From Tolypothrix bouteillei VB521301 (GTDB lineage Bacteria > Cyanobacteriota > Cyanobacteriia > Cyanobacteriales > Nostocaceae), in the NCBI RefSeq assembly GCF_000760695.4, contig NZ_JHEG04000001.1:697599-761598 (forward strand): a DNA stretch of 64,000 nucleotides. Reading direction: 5' to 3'. The position numbers and the translations under genes were made by a program. The notes beneath the pieces were generated by a model. That model did not search any database and had not been told where the DNA came from. It saw only the letters and a list, made by a program, of their open reading frames with translations. Below, piece after piece: positions 26,972-35,691 of this stretch (positions within the stretch are counted from its first letter, which is position 1; each line of letters starts with the position of its first letter).

Positions 26972-29161
26972 ATGTTTAACCGTTACAAACAAAGTTTATC
27001 TCAACGCAAGCACTTTCTACAGAGGAAGTACTATAGGTTTGCACTAGCTCTAATTGTTGGTGCGATCGCAGCCACTTTTATAACAACATACTTTGTTCCC
27101 AAAATTACACCTGCTGCCAATGCTTACACAACGTCTTGGATAGCAAATTCGTTTGGTGGAGCAAAAAAGTGGGTGCAAATTCAAATCAGTGGAATGTACG
27201 TTGCTGCTGATGGTACAGTTTATACTAACAGTCACTGGGATGAAGCTGGTCGAGAAGTAGGAATATATAAAAATGGTGATGTCATTGGTTTAGCTGATGA
27301 TTTACACGGATGGGAAAGACTTGGTGGAGTTGCTGTCACGGCTGATAAAAATTACCTTTACGTCGCTATGTCCCAGCGTCTGAGTGGGAGTCCGGGAGAG
27401 GATTACCCACCCAAGGGAACAACTTGGTACTGTGTAAGACGCTACAACAAGACGACCGGAAAAACCGCTCCGTTTTCAGGTGGTCGTGGCTGGGATAAAA
27501 GTATGGCGATCGTCAGCACCAAAAGCCAAGTTACGGGATTGGCAAACGCGGGTTCGGAGTTGTATGTAAGCGACTCGGGAGGGAACAAAATTCGAGTCTA
27601 CGATACAAACACAATGAAGGAACTCCGCAGTTTTTCTGTTTCCAACCCAGGTCCGCTCGCTGTTGATAGCAAAGGCAGTCTCTGGATTCTTCCAAAGGAA
27701 GAAAGCGCTGCTTCTGGTAAGATTCTCCATTATTCAAAACAAGGAAAGCAATTGCCAAGTAGCATCGCAGATGTTGCCAAGCCGAGTGCGATCGCAGCTG
27801 ATAATCAAGGCAAGCTATTGATAGCGGATAATGGACCTCGCCAACAAGTACTGATCTACAACATAACGGGAGCCAAGCCAGTACAAGTAGGAACATTAGG
27901 TACAAAAGGTGGGATTTATGCAGGTGTTCCCGGTGCTGTAGGGGATTTAAAGTTTGGTGGTATTGCTGGAGTCGGTGCAGATGCCAAAGGTAATCTTTAC
28001 GTTGCTACTGATGGTTTTAAACGTTCCGGCGCACAATTAAAACAATTTTCTCCATCCGGAAAACTACAATGGCGGTTAATGGGTTTGTCATTTATAGATA
28101 ATGCTGATGGAGATCCCGCCACAGACGCTGTAGATGTTTACACAAAAGACGAACACTTCGTCATGGATTACAGCAAACCTCCAGGGAAACAGTGGACTTA
28201 TAAAGGTTTCACCATCAATTCCTTTAAGTATCCTCAAGATCCGCGTTTGAATACCGCACCCGACGCCCCCTTCTTCCGCCGTATCAAGGGCAAGCCGTAT
28301 TTGTTCCTCACGGATATGTACGGTGTCTTTCTTCAAATCTATCGTTTTCAGAAAGACACAGATGGGGAAATTGCTATTCCATCGTCCATGTTTGTTGGCA
28401 CTTACGAAGGTAAACAGGCCATTCAAGGAACTTGGCCACCCAATCAACCAAAATCAGGCGAATGGATCTGGCGGGATAAAAATGGTAATGGAGCCTTTGA
28501 TACTGGTGAATACGATAACAGCCTAGATCATCCGTATATTGGCGGATGGTGGGTAGATAGCAAAGGTGATGTGTGGAAAACTCTGCGAACGCAGGATGGT
28601 GTTGGCATTCGGCATTATCCTTTACAGGGAATAGATAACAAGGGCAACCCCGTCTATACTTATAAGTCCATGGAAAAGCAGAAGACTCCCAGCTTCTTTA
28701 CCGATTTACGCCGAATAGAGTATTTTCCCGAAACGGACACTATGTATTTAACGGGTTATACCAAAGAAAACCCTGCCATTAATGGTGATTATGCAAAATT
28801 AGTGGGATCGGAAATTGCCCGCTTTGATAATTGGAGTAAGGGTAATACCAAACCTCGTTGGCGGATTGTTTTTCCAGTCGATAAAACTGCCCCTCCTGAA
28901 GTGCTAACTCCTTCAGCAGTCGATGTTGCAAAGGATTATGTTTTTGCCGTCAGCGTCAAAAAGGCAGAAGTCTACGTTTACAACGCGAAAACGGGGGTGC
29001 TTGTTAAAACATTACAACCCGGTCCTGAAGTTGGGAGTGAAAGTGGTTGGGTGGATATCCCTTATGGAGTCCGGGCTTTCCGCCGTTCCAACGGACAATA
29101 CTTAGTGTTTGTTGAGGAAGATCACAAAGGAAAAGTCATTATGTACCAAATGGGAGGGTAA
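26972..29161 (+). CDS. Exported NHL/SMP-30-like propeller protein with an EF-hand-type loop
   Basis: The 729-residue protein has an N-terminal membrane anchor or signal (about residues 20-45, IVGAIAATFITTYFV). The body is repetitive beta sequence with blades such as VSDSGGNKIRVYDTNT, LLIADNGPRQQVLIYN and GNLYVATDGF, which resembles NHL or gluconolactonase-type propellers. At residues 502-513 (DKNGNGAFDTGE) there is a canonical EF-hand loop with ligands at positions 1, 3, 5, 9 and 12. No known catalytic residues are identified. It sits inside the polysaccharide region on the plus strand and ends at a strong terminator. It may bind or modify the polymer at the surface; that is inference. Confidence 0.7.
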   Translation: MFNRYKQSLSQRKHFLQRKYYRFALALIVGAIAATFITTYFVPKITPAANAYTTSWIANSFGGAKKWVQIQISGMYVAADGTVYTNSHWDEAGREVGIYKNGDVIGLADDLHGWERLGGVAVTADKNYLYVAMSQRLSGSPGEDYPPKGTTWYCVRRYNKTTGKTAPFSGGRGWDKSMAIVSTKSQVTGLANAGSELYVSDSGGNKIRVYDTNTMKELRSFSVSNPGPLAVDSKGSLWILPKEESAASGKILHYSKQGKQLPSSIADVAKPSAIAADNQGKLLIADNGPRQQVLIYNITGAKPVQVGTLGTKGGIYAGVPGAVGDLKFGGIAGVGADAKGNLYVATDGFKRSGAQLKQFSPSGKLQWRLMGLSFIDNADGDPATDAVDVYTKDEHFVMDYSKPPGKQWTYKGFTINSFKYPQDPRLNTAPDAPFFRRIKGKPYLFLTDMYGVFLQIYRFQKDTDGEIAIPSSMFVGTYEGKQAIQGTWPPNQPKSGEWIWRDKNGNGAFDTGEYDNSLDHPYIGGWWVDSKGDVWKTLRTQDGVGIRHYPLQGIDNKGNPVYTYKSMEKQKTPSFFTDLRRIEYFPETDTMYLTGYTKENPAINGDYAKLVGSEIARFDNWSKGNTKPRWRIVFPVDKTAPPEVLTPSAVDVAKDYVFAVSVKKAEVYVYNAKTGVLVKTLQPGPEVGSESGWVDIPYGVRAFRRSNGQYLVFVEEDHKGKVIMYQMGG

Positions 29162-29205
29162 ACGAAATTTTCTAATTTGCCAGTGTAGAAAAATGCAAGC
29201 ACCAT

Positions 29206-29240
29206 AAAAAGCGGGTTACTCTGAAGTGACCCGCTTTTTT
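29206..29240 (+). terminator. Strong intrinsic terminator
   Basis: AAAAAGCGGGTTACT and AGTGACCCGCTTTTT form a 15-bp stem with one G-T wobble and a 4-base loop (CTGA), ending in a T-run. It lies 45 bp after the propeller gene and would terminate its transcript. The A-run on the other side makes it effective in both directions. Confidence 0.9.
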
Positions 29241-29467
29241 GTGAAAAACACCCCTTAAAACCTGGGGAATAGTACTTGTCAATTAATTTTTCAGTTCACA
29301 CTGTCCAATATCTTAGTAAAAGTACAAATTGTTGCGTAGATAACAGAGATTACAATAAATTTATATTTTTTTAGTCAAAAGTGAACATATTTTGAATAAT
29401 AAAAAGCACAAATTAAAGGATAATACTGAAAGTGTGTTTTTTAAATCTTCGTAGGTTCCGAAAATAC

Positions 29468-30253
29468 ATGAGTATAAAAGAAATTCTGAAACGAATACAA
29501 AAACAAGTGCCAAACACTTGGCTTTACCCGATACAAGATGTTCATTCTAGCCTAATTTTTTGGTGGCTTTTACGTCGTGGCAGTCAACCGGAAACCTTTA
29601 GCGAAAAATCTGCTTTGGTGTTTTCACCCCACCAAGATGATGAAACCTTTGGCTGCGGTGGTACGATCGCTTGGAAAAGGGAACGTGGAATACCTGTTGC
29701 AGTGGTCTTTTTGACAGATGGACAGGGTGGACAGAGTTCCGATTCACCCTTAGGGCGCGAAATTGTTCAAATTCGCAAGCAGGAAGCCTTAAAAGCTTTA
29801 GATATTTTAGGAGTAGAAGCATCAAGGATTCACTTTTTAGATAAACCTGATGGAGCTTTACCAGACTTACAACCCGAACAACGAAATGAGACAATTGAGC
29901 AAATAGTTCAACTGATAAAGCTTTACAATCCAGAGGAAATTTATGTTCCTCATAGAAAAGACTGTCATAAAGATCATGAAGCTACCTATACACTAGTAAA
30001 GGAAGCCATAGGCAACGCAGGTGTCAAAGTAGATCTATTGCAGTATCCTATTTGGATATTTTGGCGAGCTCCTATTTTTCTCATGCTGAAATTGCAGGAT
30101 ATGGCAAATGCACGCCGCCTTTCAATTACTTCTGTTCAAAATAAAAAAAGTCAAGCAATTGCCTCTTACTGCTCGCAGCTAGGAGGTTTACCAGGTGGAT
30201 TTGTAAAGCGGTTCTCAAGTCATTATGAAATCTTTTTCAAAGTCATCCAGTAG
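29468..30253 (+). CDS. PIG-L/LmbE-family N-deacetylase
   Basis: This 261-residue enzyme has the PIG-L zinc-binding motif PHQDDE (residues 54-59) with a following GCGG, and a second His-containing stretch YVPHRKDCHKDHEAT that supplies the remaining metal ligand. Family members remove acetyl groups from N-acetylglucosamine-containing substrates such as GlcNAc-inositol, bacillithiol precursors or polysaccharides. No signal peptide is seen, so the reaction is likely cytosolic, on a lipid-linked or nucleotide-linked sugar. Starts at GTG 29432 (with AAAGGA upstream) and ATG 29468 are both possible. It is followed by two GT4 genes on the same strand, so it likely works in the same glycan pathway. 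Confidence 0.85.
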   Translation: MSIKEILKRIQKQVPNTWLYPIQDVHSSLIFWWLLRRGSQPETFSEKSALVFSPHQDDETFGCGGTIAWKRERGIPVAVVFLTDGQGGQSSDSPLGREIVQIRKQEALKALDILGVEASRIHFLDKPDGALPDLQPEQRNETIEQIVQLIKLYNPEEIYVPHRKDCHKDHEATYTLVKEAIGNAGVKVDLLQYPIWIFWRAPIFLMLKLQDMANARRLSITSVQNKKSQAIASYCSQLGGLPGGFVKRFSSHYEIFFKVIQ

Positions 30254-30366
30254 GTAAATGTTTTATGAGGATTCACTTAGAGAGCCGGTTGCCTTTGTAT
30301 ATACTAATTACACACACACATACAACTAAATAAACATAGTCAGCGACCGCTGTGGAGATAATATAA

Positions 30367-31470
30367 ATGCGTATACTACATCTTACAAATCACGTAGAGA
30401 AAATTGGGAACGGGATCGTTAATGTGGCGGTAGATCTTGCCTGTCAGCAAGCAAAGTTAGGTCATGATGTGGCGGTCGCATCTGCAGGAGGAGAATTTGA
30501 AACGCTCCTACACAGTTATGGCATTACCCATTTTCATCTAGACCAATCAAGAACGCCCATCAAGCTTTTAAAAGCAGCGTGGAATTATTTAGACATTGTG
30601 CAAAAGTTTCAACCGGATATCGTCCACGCCCATATGATGACGGGGGTTGTATTGGCTTCTGTTTTAAGAAACTCATCATACCGCTTGGTTTCTACAGTAC
30701 ACAATGAGTTTCAGCGGAGTGCAATATTTATGGGATTGGCTGACCGCGTCATTGCTGTCAGTCATGCAGTTGCTAAATCAATGGAACGACGGGGTATACC
30801 ACAGAGCAAATTGAGCGTTGTTGCCAATGGAACATTAGGTAGCCCCCGCCATCGGAGCATCAAGGAATACCAGCCCCTACCCCTACACCGTCCCGCAATT
30901 ACGACTGTTGCAGGGATGTATCAACGCAAGGGAATTGGTGAGTTAATTGATGCTTTTGTAGAAATTGCCGATAAATTTCCCAATGCCCATCTTTATCTGG
31001 TGGGAGATGGTCCCGACCGCAAGATGTTTGAGGAAAAGGTGAAAGGGACAAAATTGACAAATCGCATTCACTTTGAAGGTTTTCAGACAGAGCCTCAAAA
31101 GTATATGCTGGCGTCTGATATTTTTGTCCTAGCTTCATACAACGAGTCCTTTGGCTTGGTTTTGACAGAAGCACGGGAAGCGGGATGTGCGATCGTGGCT
31201 AGTGATGTAGATGGTATTCCTGAAACATTAGACAATCGACAAGCAGGTATTTTAATACCACCTAAAGATAGTCATGCTTTAGCAGACGCTATAACAAAAC
31301 TATTGAGCGATTCTACTGAACTGCGTAAGTGGCAATCTGTCGCCCGACAAAATTTAGAACGATTTAGCAGTGTACGGGTTAATGAAGAAACTCTAGCTAT
31401 TTACCAAGAATTATTAAAGGAGCCTTGTAAAACTGGACACGAGCCTTGTAAAACTTCAGTGGTTTTGTAG
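30367..31470 (+). CDS. GT4-family glycosyltransferase, tandem copy 1
   Basis: A 367-residue GT-B enzyme. It starts MRILHLTNHVEKIGNGIVNV and carries VAGMYQRKGI before the donor domain, whose motif is NESFGLVLTEAREAGCAIVA (E-x7-E). The Shine-Dalgarno GGAG precedes the ATG. It is closely similar over its full length to the gene at 31818, a clear tandem duplication. The C-terminus is odd: the last residues form a 7-residue duplication, EPCKTGH EPCKTSV, encoded by a 15-bp word repeated at 31420 and 31441. The twin lacks it. Confidence 0.85.
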   Translation: MRILHLTNHVEKIGNGIVNVAVDLACQQAKLGHDVAVASAGGEFETLLHSYGITHFHLDQSRTPIKLLKAAWNYLDIVQKFQPDIVHAHMMTGVVLASVLRNSSYRLVSTVHNEFQRSAIFMGLADRVIAVSHAVAKSMERRGIPQSKLSVVANGTLGSPRHRSIKEYQPLPLHRPAITTVAGMYQRKGIGELIDAFVEIADKFPNAHLYLVGDGPDRKMFEEKVKGTKLTNRIHFEGFQTEPQKYMLASDIFVLASYNESFGLVLTEAREAGCAIVASDVDGIPETLDNRQAGILIPPKDSHALADAITKLLSDSTELRKWQSVARQNLERFSSVRVNEETLAIYQELLKEPCKTGHEPCKTSVVL

Positions 31471-31817
31471 CGAATTTACAATGAAGGTAGAAGTAAGAAA
31501 AGCCCGAGGTAGAAAGCTCAAAAGTTTGGAAAACAGGGTTTTGAATAATTTCTTATAGCGCCTCTTGTTTAGTCATACTGTATTAGGAATCCTGTATCAT
31601 TTATAAAAAACTTTTAGTAGTGTAGGTAGGTTTTCTGCTCTACCAAACCCCTACCACCCGCTCTCTGCCCCGGACGTTTTCTTCTTATTAAAAAATATTA
31701 GGATTCTTAAAAGATTCTTTGAAGTTTTTTTTTCATACGCAAAATTTGGCAAATCTATCCGGAGAAACCTAACTTCTTTTGATTGATGTTATATGTTTTA
31801 AGGAAGAGCCGAATTCA
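31471..31817. other. Intergenic region between tandem glycosyltransferase genes
   Basis: No gene is visible in these 347 bases. A GGTAGGTTTT/CCAAACCCCTACC complementarity near 31626-31658 may form a loose hairpin. The rest is AT-rich. The twin gene's start at 31818 lacks a strong Shine-Dalgarno. Confidence 0.45.
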
Positions 31818-32906
31818 ATGCGTGTTCTGCACATTTTAAACCACGTCCAAGAAATCGGTAATGGAATTGTCAATGTGGCGGTAGATTTAGCTTGCTTGCA
31901 AGCTAAAAATGGTCATGAAGTAGGTGTTGCTTCTGTAGGTGGAGAGTACGAGACACTGCTCGCAAGTTATGGTGTCAAACACTTCAAATTGGATCAAACA
32001 AGAACGCTCATCAATCTTCTGAATGCAGCTTTGCGTTACCGAGAAATTGTTAAAGCGTTTGAGCCGGATATTGTCCATACCCATATGATGACTGGGGTTG
32101 TACTGGCAAGATTGTTAAAGGCTTCATCTAGCTATGGTTTAGTCTCTACAGTACACAATGAATTTCAGCGCAGTTCAACACTCATGGGTTTTGCAGACCG
32201 CGTCATTGCAGTCAGCCATGCCGTTTCTGAGTCAATGGCACAGCGCGGTATTGCCCGACAGAAACTGAGGGTTGTGTCTAATGGGACTCTGGGAAGTGTC
32301 CGTGGTCGAAGGCTTCAAGAGTACTTACCAATGCAACTGCATAAACCAGCAATTGCAACTGTTGCAGGAATGTATCAGCGCAAAGGGATTTTTGAGTTAA
32401 TTGATGCTTTTGCTCAAATTGCTTGTGATTTTCCAGATGCCCATCTCTACTTAGTAGGCAATGGTCCCGACCGTCCTATCTTTGAAGAGCAAGCCAAGAA
32501 CAGCCCTTTTAAAGACAGAATCCATTTTGAGGGCTTTCAAGCAGAACCACAACCCTATATGTTAGGTTGTGATATTTTTGTGTTGGCTTCTCACCGAGAC
32601 CCATCTCCACTTGTCATTCCAGAAGCCCGTGAAGCCGGTTGCGCGATCGTCGCTACACGTGTAGACGGAATACCCGAAGCATTAGATGATGGTCAAGCGG
32701 GGATATTAGTTCCACCAGCTGACAGTGGTGCTTTAGCATCTGCTTTAAAGCAATTGCTCAGTTCTCCCGATCTACTGCAGACATGGAAATACAAAGCGCA
32801 ACAAAACTTGGAAAGATTAAGCGTGTTGCGCGTTCATGAAGAGACTATGGCAGTATATGGGGAACTAACGACAAACCATAATGTTTGGTCAGCTGTAAGT
32901 GGCTAG
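31818..32906 (+). CDS. GT4-family glycosyltransferase, tandem copy 2
   Basis: The ATG at 31818 (362 residues) aligns exactly with the start of the previous gene (MRVLHILNHVQEIGNGIVNV). An ORF start 13 codons upstream is rejected on that basis. The E-x7-E region differs: HRDPSPLVIPEAREAGCAIV in place of the NESFG version, so the Ser-Phe-Gly turn before the first Glu is changed and the two copies may have diverged in donor or activity. The acceptor-side domain (TVHNEFQRS, SVTAGMYQRKG region) is almost unchanged. It is convergent with the O-antigen-ligase-like gene. Confidence 0.85.
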   Translation: MRVLHILNHVQEIGNGIVNVAVDLACLQAKNGHEVGVASVGGEYETLLASYGVKHFKLDQTRTLINLLNAALRYREIVKAFEPDIVHTHMMTGVVLARLLKASSSYGLVSTVHNEFQRSSTLMGFADRVIAVSHAVSESMAQRGIARQKLRVVSNGTLGSVRGRRLQEYLPMQLHKPAIATVAGMYQRKGIFELIDAFAQIACDFPDAHLYLVGNGPDRPIFEEQAKNSPFKDRIHFEGFQAEPQPYMLGCDIFVLASHRDPSPLVIPEAREAGCAIVATRVDGIPEALDDGQAGILVPPADSGALASALKQLLSSPDLLQTWKYKAQQNLERLSVLRVHEETMAVYGELTTNHNVWSAVSG

Positions 32907-32999
32907 TGGTTATACCAATTCTCGCGCATTTATAAGAGATCGATCCAACTCAGGTTAGGGTTAGTAGGGGCGCGGTGGTCCTGCGTCCCTACCAACCAT

Positions 33000-34496
33000 T
33001 TAACCCTGAGGAAAGTTATTGATATCTGGGTTTATGTTTTGGTAGTACTGAAGGTATGCTTGTTGAAAATTATTCGCTTGTTGTTGGTGTTGATAATACT
33101 TATGACCAGCCATAACAATGGCAACAAAGCCCCACAGCAACATCCCAGAAAAGGCTAGCATTGCACTACCTCCAGGTAGCGCTACAAAACAACCAAGGGC
33201 GACAGCACGGGCTGCTGCCATAAAAGCATCAAAACGATACTCAGTATATTGAAATACCTTGAGAAAAAGCAGGATCATTGACCCTAGGTAAAGGATCGCT
33301 CCAAACCAGCCTATGGTAAAAAATGTTTCTAGAATTCCGCTATCAATAACAAGTGGTAGTAGTTTGCCGTCTTTGTCAACAATAAACGTATTTCCGATAC
33401 CATTGCCCAGATAGTTTGTTATAGCCCTGTTAAGACCATCTTCATAGATCTTTTTTCGGACATTTGCACTATCGTCTTTATCAAGCTCTGTTAATGTTTG
33501 CAAACGAGAATTGATTGCGTCGGCGAATGGTTCCATAGTGGTTAAGGGAACAACACAAAGTGTCATTACCAAAATCGTTACCATAAGACGCATTTGTAGT
33601 TTTGGCTTGATAGCAGTAATCATACTGAGCAGCCCGACTAACCAGCATCCCCATAAAGTCCGTACCAATGCTAGTAGGAAGGAGAGGTAGCCAAAGGCTG
33701 CGGTCGGAATAACGATTGGCCCAGTGCAATTAAATAAAAGTAACAACCCTGCCATCATCATGACGGCAAAAGGACCTGGGGATGCCATCGTACTCCAAAG
33801 CCGGATTTTTAATGGTTCTGGATCTCCAAAACTAGTAATTTTTGTACCGAGTAGCCAAAATCTATCCCACTCTGGTGCAATTAGGTATTGTATGACTCCA
33901 TAAACTCCTGCGACCAACACGCCCCACAAGAAGGCACTTTGTATGCTTTTGCGGTACTCAGGATAATTTCGCCAGTTGGCAATGAAATAAAAGGCGAAGG
34001 AGATAGGAACCAGCCAATCCAAAAGGGAACGGGTTGCGGTGACTGGTGAAGTTTTAATTAATCCTATAAGATAACCATAAACTACGCCTAGGAAGGCAAG
34101 AATAAATGGTAACCCTCCCTGTCGGGCAAATTTGGGTAAGTCCTTGAAGGAATACATGGTGATGAAGCTCACCAAATATTGGGAGACTAGTATCAATCTA
34201 GACTCATCAAAGCTGCCACTGTAATAATCAATTAAGCGAGAAACGAAGGGCGTGATAAACCACATCCATAAAGTGAACCCAACGTAGAGGGCAGGATATC
34301 GAAAATACAGGAGAAGAGCAACAGCGAAAGATATGACTATGTATCCCGGACGCATAATACTGGCAGCACGCACTGCAATACCCGCAGCCGTAAAAAGTAT
34401 TAGCGCTCCAATGGCTATCCAAGCGTACAGGGGTGGTGCTTGTGGAATATTATTTGCTACAGGGTATGGATTTGAGATCGGCTGCCTTTGAAACAC
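33000..34496 (-). CDS. O-antigen-ligase/polymerase-like membrane protein
   Basis: The 498-residue protein has about ten to twelve hydrophobic segments and a large soluble loop in the C-terminal half (about 325-375, e.g. ADAINSRLQTLTELDKDDSANVRKKIYEDG). This matches the Wzy_C/WaaL-type O-antigen ligase or polymerase layout. Such proteins join polysaccharide repeat units or attach them to a lipid on the outer face of the inner membrane. It is the last gene of the minus-strand run of GT2 genes. A role as polymerase of the extracellular glycan is the simplest reading; ligase is the alternative. The C-terminal tail is Gln/Asn-rich. Confidence 0.75.
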   Translation of the reverse strand: MFQRQPISNPYPVANNIPQAPPLYAWIAIGALILFTAAGIAVRAASIMRPGYIVISFAVALLLYFRYPALYVGFTLWMWFITPFVSRLIDYYSGSFDESRLILVSQYLVSFITMYSFKDLPKFARQGGLPFILAFLGVVYGYLIGLIKTSPVTATRSLLDWLVPISFAFYFIANWRNYPEYRKSIQSAFLWGVLVAGVYGVIQYLIAPEWDRFWLLGTKITSFGDPEPLKIRLWSTMASPGPFAVMMMAGLLLLFNCTGPIVIPTAAFGYLSFLLALVRTLWGCWLVGLLSMITAIKPKLQMRLMVTILVMTLCVVPLTTMEPFADAINSRLQTLTELDKDDSANVRKKIYEDGLNRAITNYLGNGIGNTFIVDKDGKLLPLVIDSGILETFFTIGWFGAILYLGSMILLFLKVFQYTEYRFDAFMAAARAVALGCFVALPGGSAMLAFSGMLLWGFVAIVMAGHKYYQHQQQANNFQQAYLQYYQNINPDINNFPQG

Positions 34497-34616
34497 TGCG
34501 CCACTCCAAGGTGAAAGTATCTAAATAGTTTTTAGGTAGGTCGTCAAGCTGCTGTGCGGAAATTCGTAATTTGTAACCAAGAATTTATTAATCACAAACT
34601 ACGAATTACGAATTAT

Positions 34617-35591
34617 TTACTCACTGGTTACTGTTAATAATGTCTTAGTTGATGCTTGGTTTTGGGTAGCTTGCCAAGTTAGCCAGCCTTGCCAGCGTCC
34701 CCGAACTGATGCCAACCACTTTTGCCTAGCAAAGCTTCCTTCACTCGGTAAAAATCGCAGCAATTGTATTAAACCTAAAGCTTCTTGGGTTCCTATTAAC
34801 ATAGCCCACAATATAAATGCTATGCGTCTAATTAAGGGTAAATGTTCCAATAATACTACGGTTTCATTGTGTACTGAATTGATCACTGCAGTTTCATTAA
34901 GTCTGTCCCGCTTGTCCTCGTCAAAACGTTGTGCGGGGAAGTGATCGACTGCAATTTCTGGATCGTAAATAATTTTCCAACCCGCTCGTTTCACTGCCAA
35001 GCATAGTGACATTTCAAAATGAACTTGAGCACCCGTACCTCTCATGCGTTCGTCAAAACCAATGGAAGCGATCGCCTGTCGGCGAAAACTCATGTTCACA
35101 CCTTTGAGAAGATCGACTTCGCGGGCTTTCCCTACGCCAATGTGGTGTTTGCCGATTGCTCGTCCCCACCATTGAACGATACCTACAACTTCACTTGTAC
35201 CATCATCGAGCAATTTGTTTTGCCAGTACACCCAATCTCTTCCACCCACGCCGCCAACGAGATGGTCTGACAGATAGTATTTTTCCATCCGTTCCAACCA
35301 ATCGCTGTGAGGTGCTGCATCATCATCGGTAACTGTAACGATATCTCCTTTTGCTTCTTTTAGAGCAGCGTTCAGGGCGGCTACGACTCCCGGTACTGTA
35401 ACTGTTACAGTTCTTAATTTTAAAGGTTCGGGGTTGTATTCTTTAATAAATGCCCAACTGTCGGTGTCTGTGTCGCGCACCACCACTAGCACTTCATCTG
35501 CCAGACGGTTTTGTCTTTTGAGTGCTTCCAAACAACGACTGAGGTCTTTTGGGCGACGGTAAGTCGGAACAATGGCAGTGATGGTAATCAT
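34617..35591 (-). CDS. GT2-family glycosyltransferase with C-terminal hydrophobic segment
   Basis: A GT-A fold enzyme of 324 residues. The N-terminal AIVPTYRRPKDLSRCLEAL is the nucleotide-binding start and the metal-binding DXD-type motif is DDD at 89-91 (VTVTDDDAAP). A probable membrane-associated helix lies near 256-278 (FILWAMLIGTQEALGLI). It should transfer a sugar from a nucleotide donor to a lipid-linked chain at the cytosolic membrane face. It is the third of three adjacent GT2 genes on this strand. Sequence similarity to its two neighbours is low, so it is a distinct step. Confidence 0.85.
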   Translation of the reverse strand: MITITAIVPTYRRPKDLSRCLEALKRQNRLADEVLVVVRDTDTDSWAFIKEYNPEPLKLRTVTVTVPGVVAALNAALKEAKGDIVTVTDDDAAPHSDWLERMEKYYLSDHLVGGVGGRDWVYWQNKLLDDGTSEVVGIVQWWGRAIGKHHIGVGKAREVDLLKGVNMSFRRQAIASIGFDERMRGTGAQVHFEMSLCLAVKRAGWKIIYDPEIAVDHFPAQRFDEDKRDRLNETAVINSVHNETVVLLEHLPLIRRIAFILWAMLIGTQEALGLIQLLRFLPSEGSFARQKWLASVRGRWQGWLTWQATQNQASTKTLLTVTSE

Positions 35592-35691
35592 GAGTTGCTG
35601 CTTAAATGATTGAGTCAGTTTATACTGATGTGTTAACAGTAACCAGTACCGGGCAGTTACTAGCGATCGCTAGTAACTGCTAACAGATAAC

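Noticed and set aside
27531..27905. Antisense frame of 124 codons in the propeller gene
   Set aside because: Rich in Cys and Leu in a way typical of antisense shadows and covered by a well-supported sense gene.
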